A DNA stretch of 64,000 nucleotides. Origin: HXMU1420-13 sp965601825. Its GTDB lineage: Bacteria; Bacteroidota; Rhodothermia; Balneolales; Balneolaceae. This document shows, one piece after another, positions 35,718 to 44,125 of this stretch. A program made the translations under genes and the position numbers. The notes under the pieces are model-generated. The model was not told where the DNA came from. It searched no databases and saw nothing but the letters and a program-made list of their open reading frames with translations. Numbering within the stretch: the stretch's first letter is position 1; each line of letters opens with the position of its first letter. Location of the stretch: the NCBI GenBank assembly GCA_965601825.1, contig OZ271839.1, positions 1,860,001-1,924,000 on the forward strand, in the 5' to 3' direction.

Positions 35718-37613
35718 ATGGATTTGGCAAATAATGCTTTCCAGGGGAGATTAACAGGAAAGGGTAATCAAGAGAACAAAACAGTGAGACACAGACTATT
35801 CGTATTAAGTTTCTCAATAATTTTTATTACCACGTTAATAAGTGGTATTGCTGTATATCAGTTTTATTCATTAAATAAAGCTTCAGATAAATTGATAAAT
35901 GTTCATTCGGTAGAATGGGAGTTATCTGGTGGATTGAATTCCTCGCTTCAATTAATGGCATACTATCGAATGAGATATGAGAGCGTTCCAACAGATCAGA
36001 ACTATTCATCCATACAAGAACAAATTGATAATGCCATTAATATACTCGGCAAATTTGATGACTTGGCAGATGAAAGACAACTAGCTATACTTCAAGCTAA
36101 GTTAGTCGATTTAAATACTCATACTCATGATTATATTAATGAAATAGCTGTTTTTAAACAGATTATAGAAGAGAAAATAGGGTATGATCAGCTAATTTTT
36201 GAATCTGAAAATGAAATCCAGAGGCTGGTAAATCAGATTGTGAGAGAAGATGATGATCTTGATAGAGAACTCACTCAAAAATTGCTACTTATCAACGAGT
36301 CTATTTCCAAAAATCGTAGATTATTTATTGAGAAAAATTTCGACGAGTTAAGAGATAGGTCTGGAATTACCAGGTTGCTATTCACTGAACTAAATGAGTT
36401 TAGAGATGATTATTCGTTCATTGGTGAAGTTCTTGATAACACTACAATTTATCAGTCTGAAATTGAAAATATTCTGGAACTCTATCTAACTAAAGATGAA
36501 AACTTTGCAGCATTAGTTGCAAGCTGGTCAAGTGCACTTGAAATCTCAGATGAACTTTTCAGGGATGCATACAATGAAACACAAAATACCGGCATCTTAA
36601 CAACAAAGACTGGGGATACTTCAATTCTATTAGTTTCAATTTTGGCTATTGCGGGTGTTTTTATAAGTGTTGTTTTCAGTTTCTTTGTAAGCAAAAAAAT
36701 TAATAATACTCTTGCCGGTATCGTAGAGCGACTAAATCTAGGTGCAGAACAAGTAAACTCCTCATCAGCTCAACTATCCAGTTCGAGTCAAATGCTAGCT
36801 GAAAGTTCTAGCAAACAGGCTGGAAGTTTAGAAGAGGCCTCTTCATCACTCGAAGAAATGACATCGCAAATCAAACAAACGGATGAAAATACAACCACTA
36901 TTGAAACTGAAATGGCTAGTGCAAAATCAGTTGCTGAAACAGGATTGACTTCTGTAGATAATTTAGTGGGAGCTATGGATGTAATCCTGAATTATTCTCG
37001 TGAAACATCAAAAATCATAAAGACAATTGATGACATAGCATTTCAGACTAATTTACTGGCATTAAATGCTGCTGTTGAAGCAGCAAGGGCGGGTGAAGCC
37101 GGAAAGGGATTTGCTGTTGTTGCAGAAGAGGTTCGCAATTTGGCACAAAGAAGTGCAGAAGCAGCTAAGAGTACTTCAGAACTGATTCAAAAGTCACAGG
37201 AATCAACACAGAAGGGAGCAGAATTAGCAACTATAACTGCAGAAAATTGGCGCACAATTTCAGGAAACGCATCAGAAGTTGATATAATGGTTAAGGAAGT
37301 GTCTATTGCTTCAAAGGAACAAGCTGATGCTGTTGTTCAAATCAGTGGCTTAATGTCAGATCTGGATTCAGTTGTGCAGGATAATGCATCTGCATCTGAA
37401 GAGACAGCAAGTTCTGCTGAAGAGCTTTCATCACAAGCTAATGAAATGTTGAATATTGTTGATGAATTGAGAGCATTAGTTACTCAAAACGACAAGAATA
37501 CTTATTCGGGAAATAGTATAGTCAAGGGAGAGAGAAGTACTAAAATTTTGTCTGATTATATCCCAATCTCAAATTATACGGTTCCTAATAAAGAGAGCGA
37601 ATTGGTTTATTAA
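35718..37613 (+). CDS. Methyl-accepting chemotaxis protein (orphan)
   Basis: 631 residues. A first membrane helix (about 26-48) and a second (about 296-318, SILLVSILAIAGVFISVVF) flank a mostly helical periplasmic domain of about 245 residues of the four-helix-bundle kind. A short HAMP-like link leads to the signalling domain (about 350-600), where the hairpin tip DDIAFQTNLLALNAAVEAAR (near 437-460) and GKGFAVVAEEVRNLAQRSAEA are highly conserved for CheA/CheW binding. Adaptation sites lie in SSSLEEMTSQI and ASASEETASSAEELS. No che or flagellar genes are in the window. It is followed by an intrinsic terminator. Confidence 0.95.
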   Translation: MDLANNAFQGRLTGKGNQENKTVRHRLFVLSFSIIFITTLISGIAVYQFYSLNKASDKLINVHSVEWELSGGLNSSLQLMAYYRMRYESVPTDQNYSSIQEQIDNAINILGKFDDLADERQLAILQAKLVDLNTHTHDYINEIAVFKQIIEEKIGYDQLIFESENEIQRLVNQIVREDDDLDRELTQKLLLINESISKNRRLFIEKNFDELRDRSGITRLLFTELNEFRDDYSFIGEVLDNTTIYQSEIENILELYLTKDENFAALVASWSSALEISDELFRDAYNETQNTGILTTKTGDTSILLVSILAIAGVFISVVFSFFVSKKINNTLAGIVERLNLGAEQVNSSSAQLSSSSQMLAESSSKQAGSLEEASSSLEEMTSQIKQTDENTTTIETEMASAKSVAETGLTSVDNLVGAMDVILNYSRETSKIIKTIDDIAFQTNLLALNAAVEAARAGEAGKGFAVVAEEVRNLAQRSAEAAKSTSELIQKSQESTQKGAELATITAENWRTISGNASEVDIMVKEVSIASKEQADAVVQISGLMSDLDSVVQDNASASEETASSAEELSSQANEMLNIVDELRALVTQNDKNTYSGNSIVKGERSTKILSDYIPISNYTVPNKESELVY

Positions 37614-37648
37614 TCGGTAATTAATTTTAGTTAGTTAATCTAATAGAG

Positions 37649-37680
37649 AAAGCCGGCAAATGAATTTGTCGGCTTTTTTA
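37649..37680. terminator. Intrinsic terminator between convergent genes
   Basis: AAAGCCGGCAAA pairs with TTTGTCGGCTTT (one G-T pair) around a TGAA loop, followed by T residues. It serves the chemotaxis receptor gene and perhaps the convergent gene. Confidence 0.9.
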
Positions 37681-37691
37681 ATCAATGGAAA

Positions 37692-39053
37692 TCAAGTCAT
37701 GTCTAAAGCTGAGACAAAGACAGGTTTTTGAAGAATCTTTATCAGTTGATCAATCTTCTCATTTTGATCTGATTCAGAATCTGAATTATCAATATCAGGC
37801 TCTAATTCAGATTCCTCATCTAATTCATTAGAGTTGGAATCATTAGAATTTTCTACATCTTCATTTATGACAATATCTTCAGATGTTGGTGGTTCGCTTG
37901 TAGATTCTTTTTCTTGATTTTCACTCTTTTCAGCTTCTTGACTCTCTGTTTCACCCTTTTCTTCAATTAGTTCTTCAACTTCATCTTCAACCTTTGGGTA
38001 AAAATTGATAGGTCGGATCATCAAGTCCGCATAAACCGAGCCTACAACAGAGTGAATGAAACCTAGCTGATTTCCACTTTTTAAGTTCTTGATTAAATCA
38101 GAATGCATATCTCCCCAAATCATACCCAAATGTATACCAAACAAAGAACAACAATGAGACATTAATTCGGGAATTACATGTTCATGATTGGGTTCATGCC
38201 ATGCATAATCAAAAGCCAGAAAAGTTAATTTATCAGGCTGGAACAGTCGGTTAGTTAACGGTAAATAGGGTAGTATATCACGCATTAACCAGCCTTCAAA
38301 TCCCGGATAGTCAATCAATTTCCAATTAACGGGAACGGCTCTTAATCCACCAATTATCTTGTTTTTCTCCTTTTTTACTAAATAGAAGCCGGCATGGAAA
38401 ATCTTATCCTCAAAGTAAAAAGAGTAATCGTTATAGAATTTTTGTAATTCTTCTTTAACCTGGTCTTGCTCTTCTTCAGCAATGTTATGTATCGTTTTCT
38501 GCTGATTTGGACTGAATCTACTAAAAAGCAATGTCTCTACTTTTCTGGCAGGTTCAAACCCCATTGAAAGGCATAGATTTCTGGAATTTAAATTGGCAGA
38601 TTCAACATATGAATAAAACATACCTTGACGATCAGAATCGAGATAAGGTTGTTCAAAATGAATGGTGATTTCATTTGCAATGGATTCTCTTAATGTACCG
38701 GATCGCTGTTTTTTCTCAGCCGATTTATGATTTACTGTTCTCTTTTTTGAATTGAACGGCTGGGCAATTGAAAGATATCTAACATACTGTGATAACATGG
38801 GTTCATCACCATGAACTACAGGTCGATTTGCCATACCAACAGTGCCTAAAACTCGTTTACCTTTGAGAATCTCTATGAACTGAATATTCGCCTGTGATTT
38901 TATCCTATCAACAATATCGTTTTGTGTGTATCTAAGCTTTCCTTCGGTTCCAAAAACAGTTTTTTTAAGTAAACTTGCTATGCGAGGAGAACCGTATTTG
39001 GAAACCTTGACTTGTAAACCGGAATTCGAGGAGTTTTCTTCTTCTTTTGTCAT
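37692..39053 (-). CDS. GNAT-like protein with long acidic tail
   Basis: 453 residues from ATG 39053 (GGAG just upstream). Residues about 15-185 look like an acyl-CoA N-acyltransferase: KYGSPRIASLLKKTVFG, KGKRVLGTVGMANRP and the closing SYVESANLNSRNLCLSMGFEP, a typical GNAT end. Residues 205-365 form a second alpha/beta unit (FEDKIFHAGFYLVKKEKNKIIGGLRAVP) that may be a second GNAT copy. The final 90 residues are extremely acidic, made of Glu, Asp, Ser and Asn (for example SNELDEESELEPDIDNSDSE), then end with a helix and ALDMT. Tails like this usually bind basic partners or act as a solubilising arm. Enzyme activity is inferred. It is convergent with the chemotaxis receptor. Confidence 0.55.
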   Translation of the reverse strand: MTKEEENSSNSGLQVKVSKYGSPRIASLLKKTVFGTEGKLRYTQNDIVDRIKSQANIQFIEILKGKRVLGTVGMANRPVVHGDEPMLSQYVRYLSIAQPFNSKKRTVNHKSAEKKQRSGTLRESIANEITIHFEQPYLDSDRQGMFYSYVESANLNSRNLCLSMGFEPARKVETLLFSRFSPNQQKTIHNIAEEEQDQVKEELQKFYNDYSFYFEDKIFHAGFYLVKKEKNKIIGGLRAVPVNWKLIDYPGFEGWLMRDILPYLPLTNRLFQPDKLTFLAFDYAWHEPNHEHVIPELMSHCCSLFGIHLGMIWGDMHSDLIKNLKSGNQLGFIHSVVGSVYADLMIRPINFYPKVEDEVEELIEEKGETESQEAEKSENQEKESTSEPPTSEDIVINEDVENSNDSNSNELDEESELEPDIDNSDSESDQNEKIDQLIKILQKPVFVSALDMT

Positions 39054-39131
39054 CAACTCCAAAATATGCTAAAGATTTATGGATGAAAACTTGATCTACT
39101 ATTCAGACACATTTTACGTTACTTTCATGCC

Positions 39132-42011
39132 ATGAAAAGAAATCTTACAGTTTTTCTAATACTAATCTTTGCCATTGATTGCGCTTTAGCACAGACATTT
39201 CCATTTCGTACTTACTCAATCGAAGACGGGTTGAGTGAATCTGTAGTGTATGATATAATTCAGGATCAGGAAGGTTACATCTGGCTGGCTACCGGTTTCG
39301 GGTTAAATAAATTTGATGGATTGGAGTTTCAACAGTTTTTTGAAGATAACGGATTACTGAATTCACAAACCGGAACTGTTTTTGAAGCAAGTGACGGCAG
39401 GATTTGGGTTGGAACCATACAGGGAGCTCAGTATCTGGTAGAAGACAGTGTGTACAGCGATCCAAATCTTAAGAGTCTGGAAACACAAAGTGTCATTAAT
39501 ATTTTTGAAGATGAAGAAGGCGGATTGTGGTTTGGTACGGAATCAAATGGTGTTTGGCACTACTTTGGTGATGCTCAAATTGAAGTTTATACCGCAAGCA
39601 ATGGCCTAAGTGGTAATCAGGTGAGAGACATTACTCAAACAAAAGATGGGGCGATCTGGTTTGCAACTCGAGACGGTCTAACAAAACTAAAAGATGGCAA
39701 TTTCTCTTCTTTCCATGTTGAAGACGGACTGCCTGAAAATCGTATTCGAGATTTAGAGCCCGATCCTCAAGATCCAAATTCTATATGGATTGCAACCAGA
39801 AATGGACTTTCAAAATATGATGGCCAAAGTTTTATAAACTATACTGAAAATGATGGCTTAAGTGATCCAAGAATTAGAGATTTAACATGGTATAATGACA
39901 ATGATTTATGGCTGGCAACAGAAGGTGGAGTAAGCAGATTCAGAAATGGATTGTTTGAAAATTTCACAACAAGTGAAGGATTATCTGCTGATATCATTTA
40001 TTCTGCTATAACTGATCGTGAAGGTAATATCTGGTTTGGAACTTTTGGTGGTGGAGCTAATCTATTTTTAGGAGCATATTTTGAAAATTTCGATACAAAC
40101 TCGGGATTGCCTAATAATCTGGTTACTTCAATGGCAGAAGATTCGGAGGGCAAACTTTGGATTGGTAGCTATGGTGGCGGATTAGTTTCATACCACAATA
40201 ACGAATTTTCATATTTCTATTCTCAAAATGGCTTGCCGGATAATCGAGTATATCACCTAAGTACTGATTCAAACGGTAGAACCTGGATTGGTATGCGTGA
40301 TGGTTTAGCCTATTTCCGGGATGGTAGACTGAATACTCTTAATTCATCAGAGTTTCCTTTTCGCAAAGTCCGTGGTGTTATGGAGGCCAATGATGGCACC
40401 ATTTGGGTAAGCACTTATGATGAAGGTTTAATCCGATTTAATGAATCAGGTTATGAACAGTTTACCATTGAAAATGGCTTGCCAAATAATACGGTAATCG
40501 CGACAGTTGAAAATGAAGGTGGTTCACTTTGGATTGCAACCTACGGTGGAGTTGTATTAATGCAAGATGATGAATTCATTGTTTTCGATCTTGAAGATGG
40601 AGTACCTAATTTAGGCGTTATGGATATCATTCTAGATGATTCCGGTACCGTCTGGGTATCAACATTCGGTGGTGTTGCCTGGTTTGATGGAGTAAAATTT
40701 GTGGATATTACTTTTGAAGATGGACTCCCGGGTAGAGTATGTTATTTCATAGAACAAGATAATGATGGAATTTTCTGGATTGGTACAAATGCAGGAATTG
40801 CTCGCCTTGATATCGAAAAATACTACAGTTCGAATTCCAGAGATAGAGATGAAGCGATTCAGATTCTGCAGCAGGATCAGGGCTTGATAGCTGATGAAGC
40901 CAATTTGGGCGCTGTGTACGAAGATAGTAACGGAAATCTATGGTTTGGTACAGTTGATGGTGTATCCAGATTCAGCCCTAGCGAGTATAGAGGAAATCAA
41001 GTTGAACCAAGGGTAAAACTGACAGGCTTTACTGCTTCGGGACGAGAATACGAATTCGATCACATTGATTTAAAACACGACCGGGATTTCATTGAAATTG
41101 ATTTTGCAGCAATCAATTTTTCAGCACCTGATTTAGTAAACTACAGATATAGAGTATCGGGGATAGATCCAACCTGGCAATATACTACTGAGCGAGTTGC
41201 CAAATATCCGTCGCTACCTCCGGGCGAATACACATTCGAGGTTCAAGCCCGTAATTCAAGTGGAATTTGGAGCTATAATACTGCTAGTGTTGATTTCATT
41301 TTAAATCCACCATATTGGATGACTTGGTGGTTTATCAGTTTAATTGTAATTGCAATTTCAGGAATTATATACTTGTTCTATCGCAATTATCAGATTTTGA
41401 AAATGGTAGATATTGAGCGAATGCGTGTTCGAATTGCCAGTGACCTTCACGATGATGTTGGAGCTAGTTTAACAGAAATTGCACTCCAATCAGATTTTCT
41501 TCAGGCAAGTAGTGTAAACTCTGAATTAAAAAATTCACTTAGCCAAATAGGAAAACAGTGTAGGAAAATTGTAACTGCATTAGATGATATAGTTTGGTCG
41601 ATAGATGCAAGAAATGATACACTGGGAGATCTCACAGATCGAATGCAGGATTACATACTCAATGTTCTGGAGCCAATGAATTTCAATGTATCCTATGATT
41701 TTGAGGAACTAAAAATGGAAGATCGAATTCCAGTACCTGTAAAAGAGAACTTGTACCTCATCTTTAAAGAAGCGGTTAATAATATTGCCAAATATTCGAA
41801 TGGAGATAAGGTTATTGTGACAATGAACTCGAACAACAGCGATTTTAGATTTATAATCCATGACAATGGAAATACAGGTAAATCCAAGAAAAAAACTGGG
41901 CATGGGCTCCGTAACATGGAAATGCGAGCTCATCGTATGGGCGGACAAGTTGATATTTCGGATGATAATGGATTTAAGATTATCTTAAGCGGAAAGCTAA
42001 CCATGAATTAA
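39132..42011 (+). CDS. Two-component sensor: periplasmic regulator propeller, Y_Y_Y domain and HisKA_3 histidine kinase
   Basis: 959 residues. After a signal peptide (about 1-21) come about fourteen propeller repeats of the kind DxxGxIWxATxxGLxxxDG (for example DQEGYIWLATGFGLNKFDG), which together make two seven-bladed propellers. The Y_Y_Y immunoglobulin-like domain spans about 640-720, one membrane helix lies near 728-748, and the kinase follows with His773 in RIASDLHDDVGASLTEIAL, the N-box FKEAVNNIAKYS near 878 and the G-box GHGLRNMEMRAHRMGG. This is the NarL-type kinase layout; it lacks an attached receiver. The response regulator gene starts 15 bases later. The ligand may be an extracellular carbohydrate, as for other propeller kinases, but this is inferred. 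Confidence 0.93.
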   Translation: MKRNLTVFLILIFAIDCALAQTFPFRTYSIEDGLSESVVYDIIQDQEGYIWLATGFGLNKFDGLEFQQFFEDNGLLNSQTGTVFEASDGRIWVGTIQGAQYLVEDSVYSDPNLKSLETQSVINIFEDEEGGLWFGTESNGVWHYFGDAQIEVYTASNGLSGNQVRDITQTKDGAIWFATRDGLTKLKDGNFSSFHVEDGLPENRIRDLEPDPQDPNSIWIATRNGLSKYDGQSFINYTENDGLSDPRIRDLTWYNDNDLWLATEGGVSRFRNGLFENFTTSEGLSADIIYSAITDREGNIWFGTFGGGANLFLGAYFENFDTNSGLPNNLVTSMAEDSEGKLWIGSYGGGLVSYHNNEFSYFYSQNGLPDNRVYHLSTDSNGRTWIGMRDGLAYFRDGRLNTLNSSEFPFRKVRGVMEANDGTIWVSTYDEGLIRFNESGYEQFTIENGLPNNTVIATVENEGGSLWIATYGGVVLMQDDEFIVFDLEDGVPNLGVMDIILDDSGTVWVSTFGGVAWFDGVKFVDITFEDGLPGRVCYFIEQDNDGIFWIGTNAGIARLDIEKYYSSNSRDRDEAIQILQQDQGLIADEANLGAVYEDSNGNLWFGTVDGVSRFSPSEYRGNQVEPRVKLTGFTASGREYEFDHIDLKHDRDFIEIDFAAINFSAPDLVNYRYRVSGIDPTWQYTTERVAKYPSLPPGEYTFEVQARNSSGIWSYNTASVDFILNPPYWMTWWFISLIVIAISGIIYLFYRNYQILKMVDIERMRVRIASDLHDDVGASLTEIALQSDFLQASSVNSELKNSLSQIGKQCRKIVTALDDIVWSIDARNDTLGDLTDRMQDYILNVLEPMNFNVSYDFEELKMEDRIPVPVKENLYLIFKEAVNNIAKYSNGDKVIVTMNSNNSDFRFIIHDNGNTGKSKKKTGHGLRNMEMRAHRMGGQVDISDDNGFKIILSGKLTMN

Positions 42012-42025
42012 AGAGGTTGACTTAG

Positions 42026-42658
42026 ATGGCGATTATTGGAATAGTTGAAGACAATAAAAAAATCAGGGATTTAATACAGCGATATTTGGATATGCAGGAA
42101 GACATGGATTGTCCGGTTGCAACCGATACTGTTGAAGAAATGCTAGAGTTTCTGGAAGAACATCAGCATCCCGATGTATTACTCATGGATATACAGCTGC
42201 CGGGGATGTCAGGGATTAAAGGGATGGAGATCATCAAATCAAAATACCCTGATATTGATATAATCATGCTAACTGTCTATCACGACTCACACAAAATATT
42301 TGATTCATTGAAAGCCGGCGCTTCTGGCTATTTACTAAAACATACTTCGCTTCCTGAAATCAAAGAATCGATTGAAAATCTGATGAAAGGTGGAGCCCCG
42401 ATGTCTCCGCAGATTGCTCGCAAAGTTATTACTCATTTCAATGATCAGGCGCCTAAGAAAACCGAAGAGAGTATGTTGACTTCCCGTGAGCAAGATATCG
42501 TAAATGGTCTAGTTGATGGCCTTAGTTACAAGATGATTGCAGACCGACTTGATATATCCATAGACACAGTTCGAGCGCACATAAGAAACATTTATAAAAA
42601 GCTTCATGTGAACTCAAAAGCTGAGGTTATCGCGAAGTCATTAAGAGGAGAAATTTAG
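42026..42658 (+). CDS. LuxR/NarL-type response regulator
   Basis: 210 residues. The receiver domain has Asp9-Asp10-like acidic residues at the start (GIVEDNKKI), the phospho-acceptor Asp55 in VLLMDIQLPGMSG, and Lys in GYLLKHTSLPEI. The C-terminal helix-turn-helix (about 148-205) is LTSREQDIVNGLVDGLSYKM followed by IADRLDISIDTVRAHIRNIY, a standard LuxR motif. It lies directly after the propeller histidine kinase and forms a cognate pair with it. A 9-bp inverted repeat follows the stop. Confidence 0.95.
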   Translation: MAIIGIVEDNKKIRDLIQRYLDMQEDMDCPVATDTVEEMLEFLEEHQHPDVLLMDIQLPGMSGIKGMEIIKSKYPDIDIIMLTVYHDSHKIFDSLKAGASGYLLKHTSLPEIKESIENLMKGGAPMSPQIARKVITHFNDQAPKKTEESMLTSREQDIVNGLVDGLSYKMIADRLDISIDTVRAHIRNIYKKLHVNSKAEVIAKSLRGEI

Positions 42659-42661
42659 CCA

Positions 42662-42692
42662 GCTAACATTAACATGTGATTTAAATGTTAGC
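42662..42692. repeat. Inverted repeat after the response regulator gene
   Basis: GCTAACATT (42662-42670) pairs with AATGTTAGC (42684-42692) around a 13-base loop. It could be a weak terminator, as no T run follows, or an operator for the downstream genes. Confidence 0.5.
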
Positions 42693-42742
42693 ATGATTTA
42701 TTCAACTTGATTCAGAATCCTTAACCTTTATTGGAGTCTGTA

Positions 42743-44104
42743 ATGAAAGCTCGGAATAGTTCTATTGGTATCATACTCGCATCACTCTCTCTGTTTCTAA
42801 CAGGATGCTATACACAACTCCAAAGCCTGGATTACTCAGCGAATCATAATCGGGGTATTCATAAAGATTATTATTCATGGGGTGATTCTTCATCCGATTA
42901 CGAAGAAGAAGATCAAACAGAAACCTATGATGGTGAAGTTACCACAACAAAGCCATCAAAAACAGATCCATCAATTTCTGAAGAGGAATTAAACGAAACG
43001 GGTATTTATTACAAAGACTACGAAACAGCACAATGGTATGAAGATCATTATGCTGATCGGATTTATTGGGAAGGTTACGATGATGGATTTGAAGACGGGT
43101 ATGATCAAGGATTTGACGATGCAAATGACTATTACTGGGACTCACATTACTTTGGATTTGGAAACTATTACTACAACAGACCATTTAGAAGTTCCTTTCA
43201 CTTTGGTTGGAGAAGTTATCTAGCCTTTAGTTATCACCCATATTACTACAACGATTTTTACTGGACAGGGTATAGATACCCAACCTGGGGATACTGGGAT
43301 CCATATTGGGATCCATTTTATTATGCTGGTTGGGGATATCACAGATCATATAGACCTTTCATTGTACTTTATAATGATTACCATCGTGTTAACAGATCCA
43401 ATAGTGGTCGTTATTATGATGGCCCAAGAAGTACCGGTTTAATTAGCAGAGGAAATGGAAATCAAAGTTCGAGTATAACAAGATCAAGAGGCGCTTCAAA
43501 TACTATTCAATCTAAGAATACAACACGTTCCAGAACAGGAATCACCAATACTGGTAGAGTTCGGTCGACATCCGGAACAACGACTCGTTATACTGGCAGA
43601 ACATCAGGTTCTGAGAGAACAGGAAGTTCAACTAATGTTAGAAGAACAAGAACCACAAATAATAATGGTAACTCAGTTCGAACAAATCGATCAAATAGTG
43701 ATCAAAATAGAACTGTAACTACAAATCGAACAAACAGAACCAGAACAAGCAGTATTATTTACGGTAATCGTTCAAATAATAACTCATCAAATGTTGGGAC
43801 TAATAGAAGTTCCAATAGAACAAGGTCAAGTGCTATAAGATCAAATAATAGTTCAAATAACAATAACAGAACTGTAAGAACCAATACAAGATCGAACAAT
43901 AATAATCGAACTGTTAGAACAAATAATACAAGACCTCGATCAAGTACAGTTAGAACAAATACTAACACAAATCGAAGTCGTTCGACAGTACGCACTAACA
44001 CAAGTTCTAATCGAAGCAGATCTACAGTTCGAAGTAATACTAGTACAAGGTCAAAATCATCAGGTTCAAGTTCTTCATCAAACAGAAGAAAAAGAAACAA
44101 CTAA
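42743..44104 (+). CDS. Lipoprotein with Tyr/Trp-rich domain and very long Arg/Asn/Ser/Thr tail
   Basis: 453 residues from ATG 42743, which has GGAG six bases upstream (a TTG at 42731 would bury the signal). The lipobox is FLTGC with Cys22. An acidic linker leads to YDDGFEDGYDQGFDDAND and a region rich in Tyr, Trp, His and Pro up to about residue 215. The last 235 residues consist almost only of Asn, Arg, Ser and Thr in short irregular repeats (for example NNNRTVRTNTRSNNNN); the tail is strongly basic and should be disordered. No family recognised; surface exposure and binding of acidic polymers are plausible guesses. It sits between the response regulator and an outer-membrane barrel gene. 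Confidence 0.65.
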   Translation: MKARNSSIGIILASLSLFLTGCYTQLQSLDYSANHNRGIHKDYYSWGDSSSDYEEEDQTETYDGEVTTTKPSKTDPSISEEELNETGIYYKDYETAQWYEDHYADRIYWEGYDDGFEDGYDQGFDDANDYYWDSHYFGFGNYYYNRPFRSSFHFGWRSYLAFSYHPYYYNDFYWTGYRYPTWGYWDPYWDPFYYAGWGYHRSYRPFIVLYNDYHRVNRSNSGRYYDGPRSTGLISRGNGNQSSSITRSRGASNTIQSKNTTRSRTGITNTGRVRSTSGTTTRYTGRTSGSERTGSSTNVRRTRTTNNNGNSVRTNRSNSDQNRTVTTNRTNRTRTSSIIYGNRSNNNSSNVGTNRSSNRTRSSAIRSNNSSNNNNRTVRTNTRSNNNNRTVRTNNTRPRSSTVRTNTNTNRSRSTVRTNTSSNRSRSTVRSNTSTRSKSSGSSSSSNRRKRNN

Positions 44105-44125
44105 TAACTTCAGAATATCTTTTTG

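Noticed and set aside
43600..44090. CRISPR-like or tandem DNA repeat
   Set aside because: Repeats are of amino-acid composition, irregular in length and spacing, inside a coding frame; no constant repeat and spacer units.
43759..44100. Minus-strand open frame of 113 codons, rich in Leu and Val
   Set aside because: It is the exact antisense of the Arg/Asn/Ser/Thr tail; the openness follows from the codon bias there, and it has no start signal or conserved pattern.
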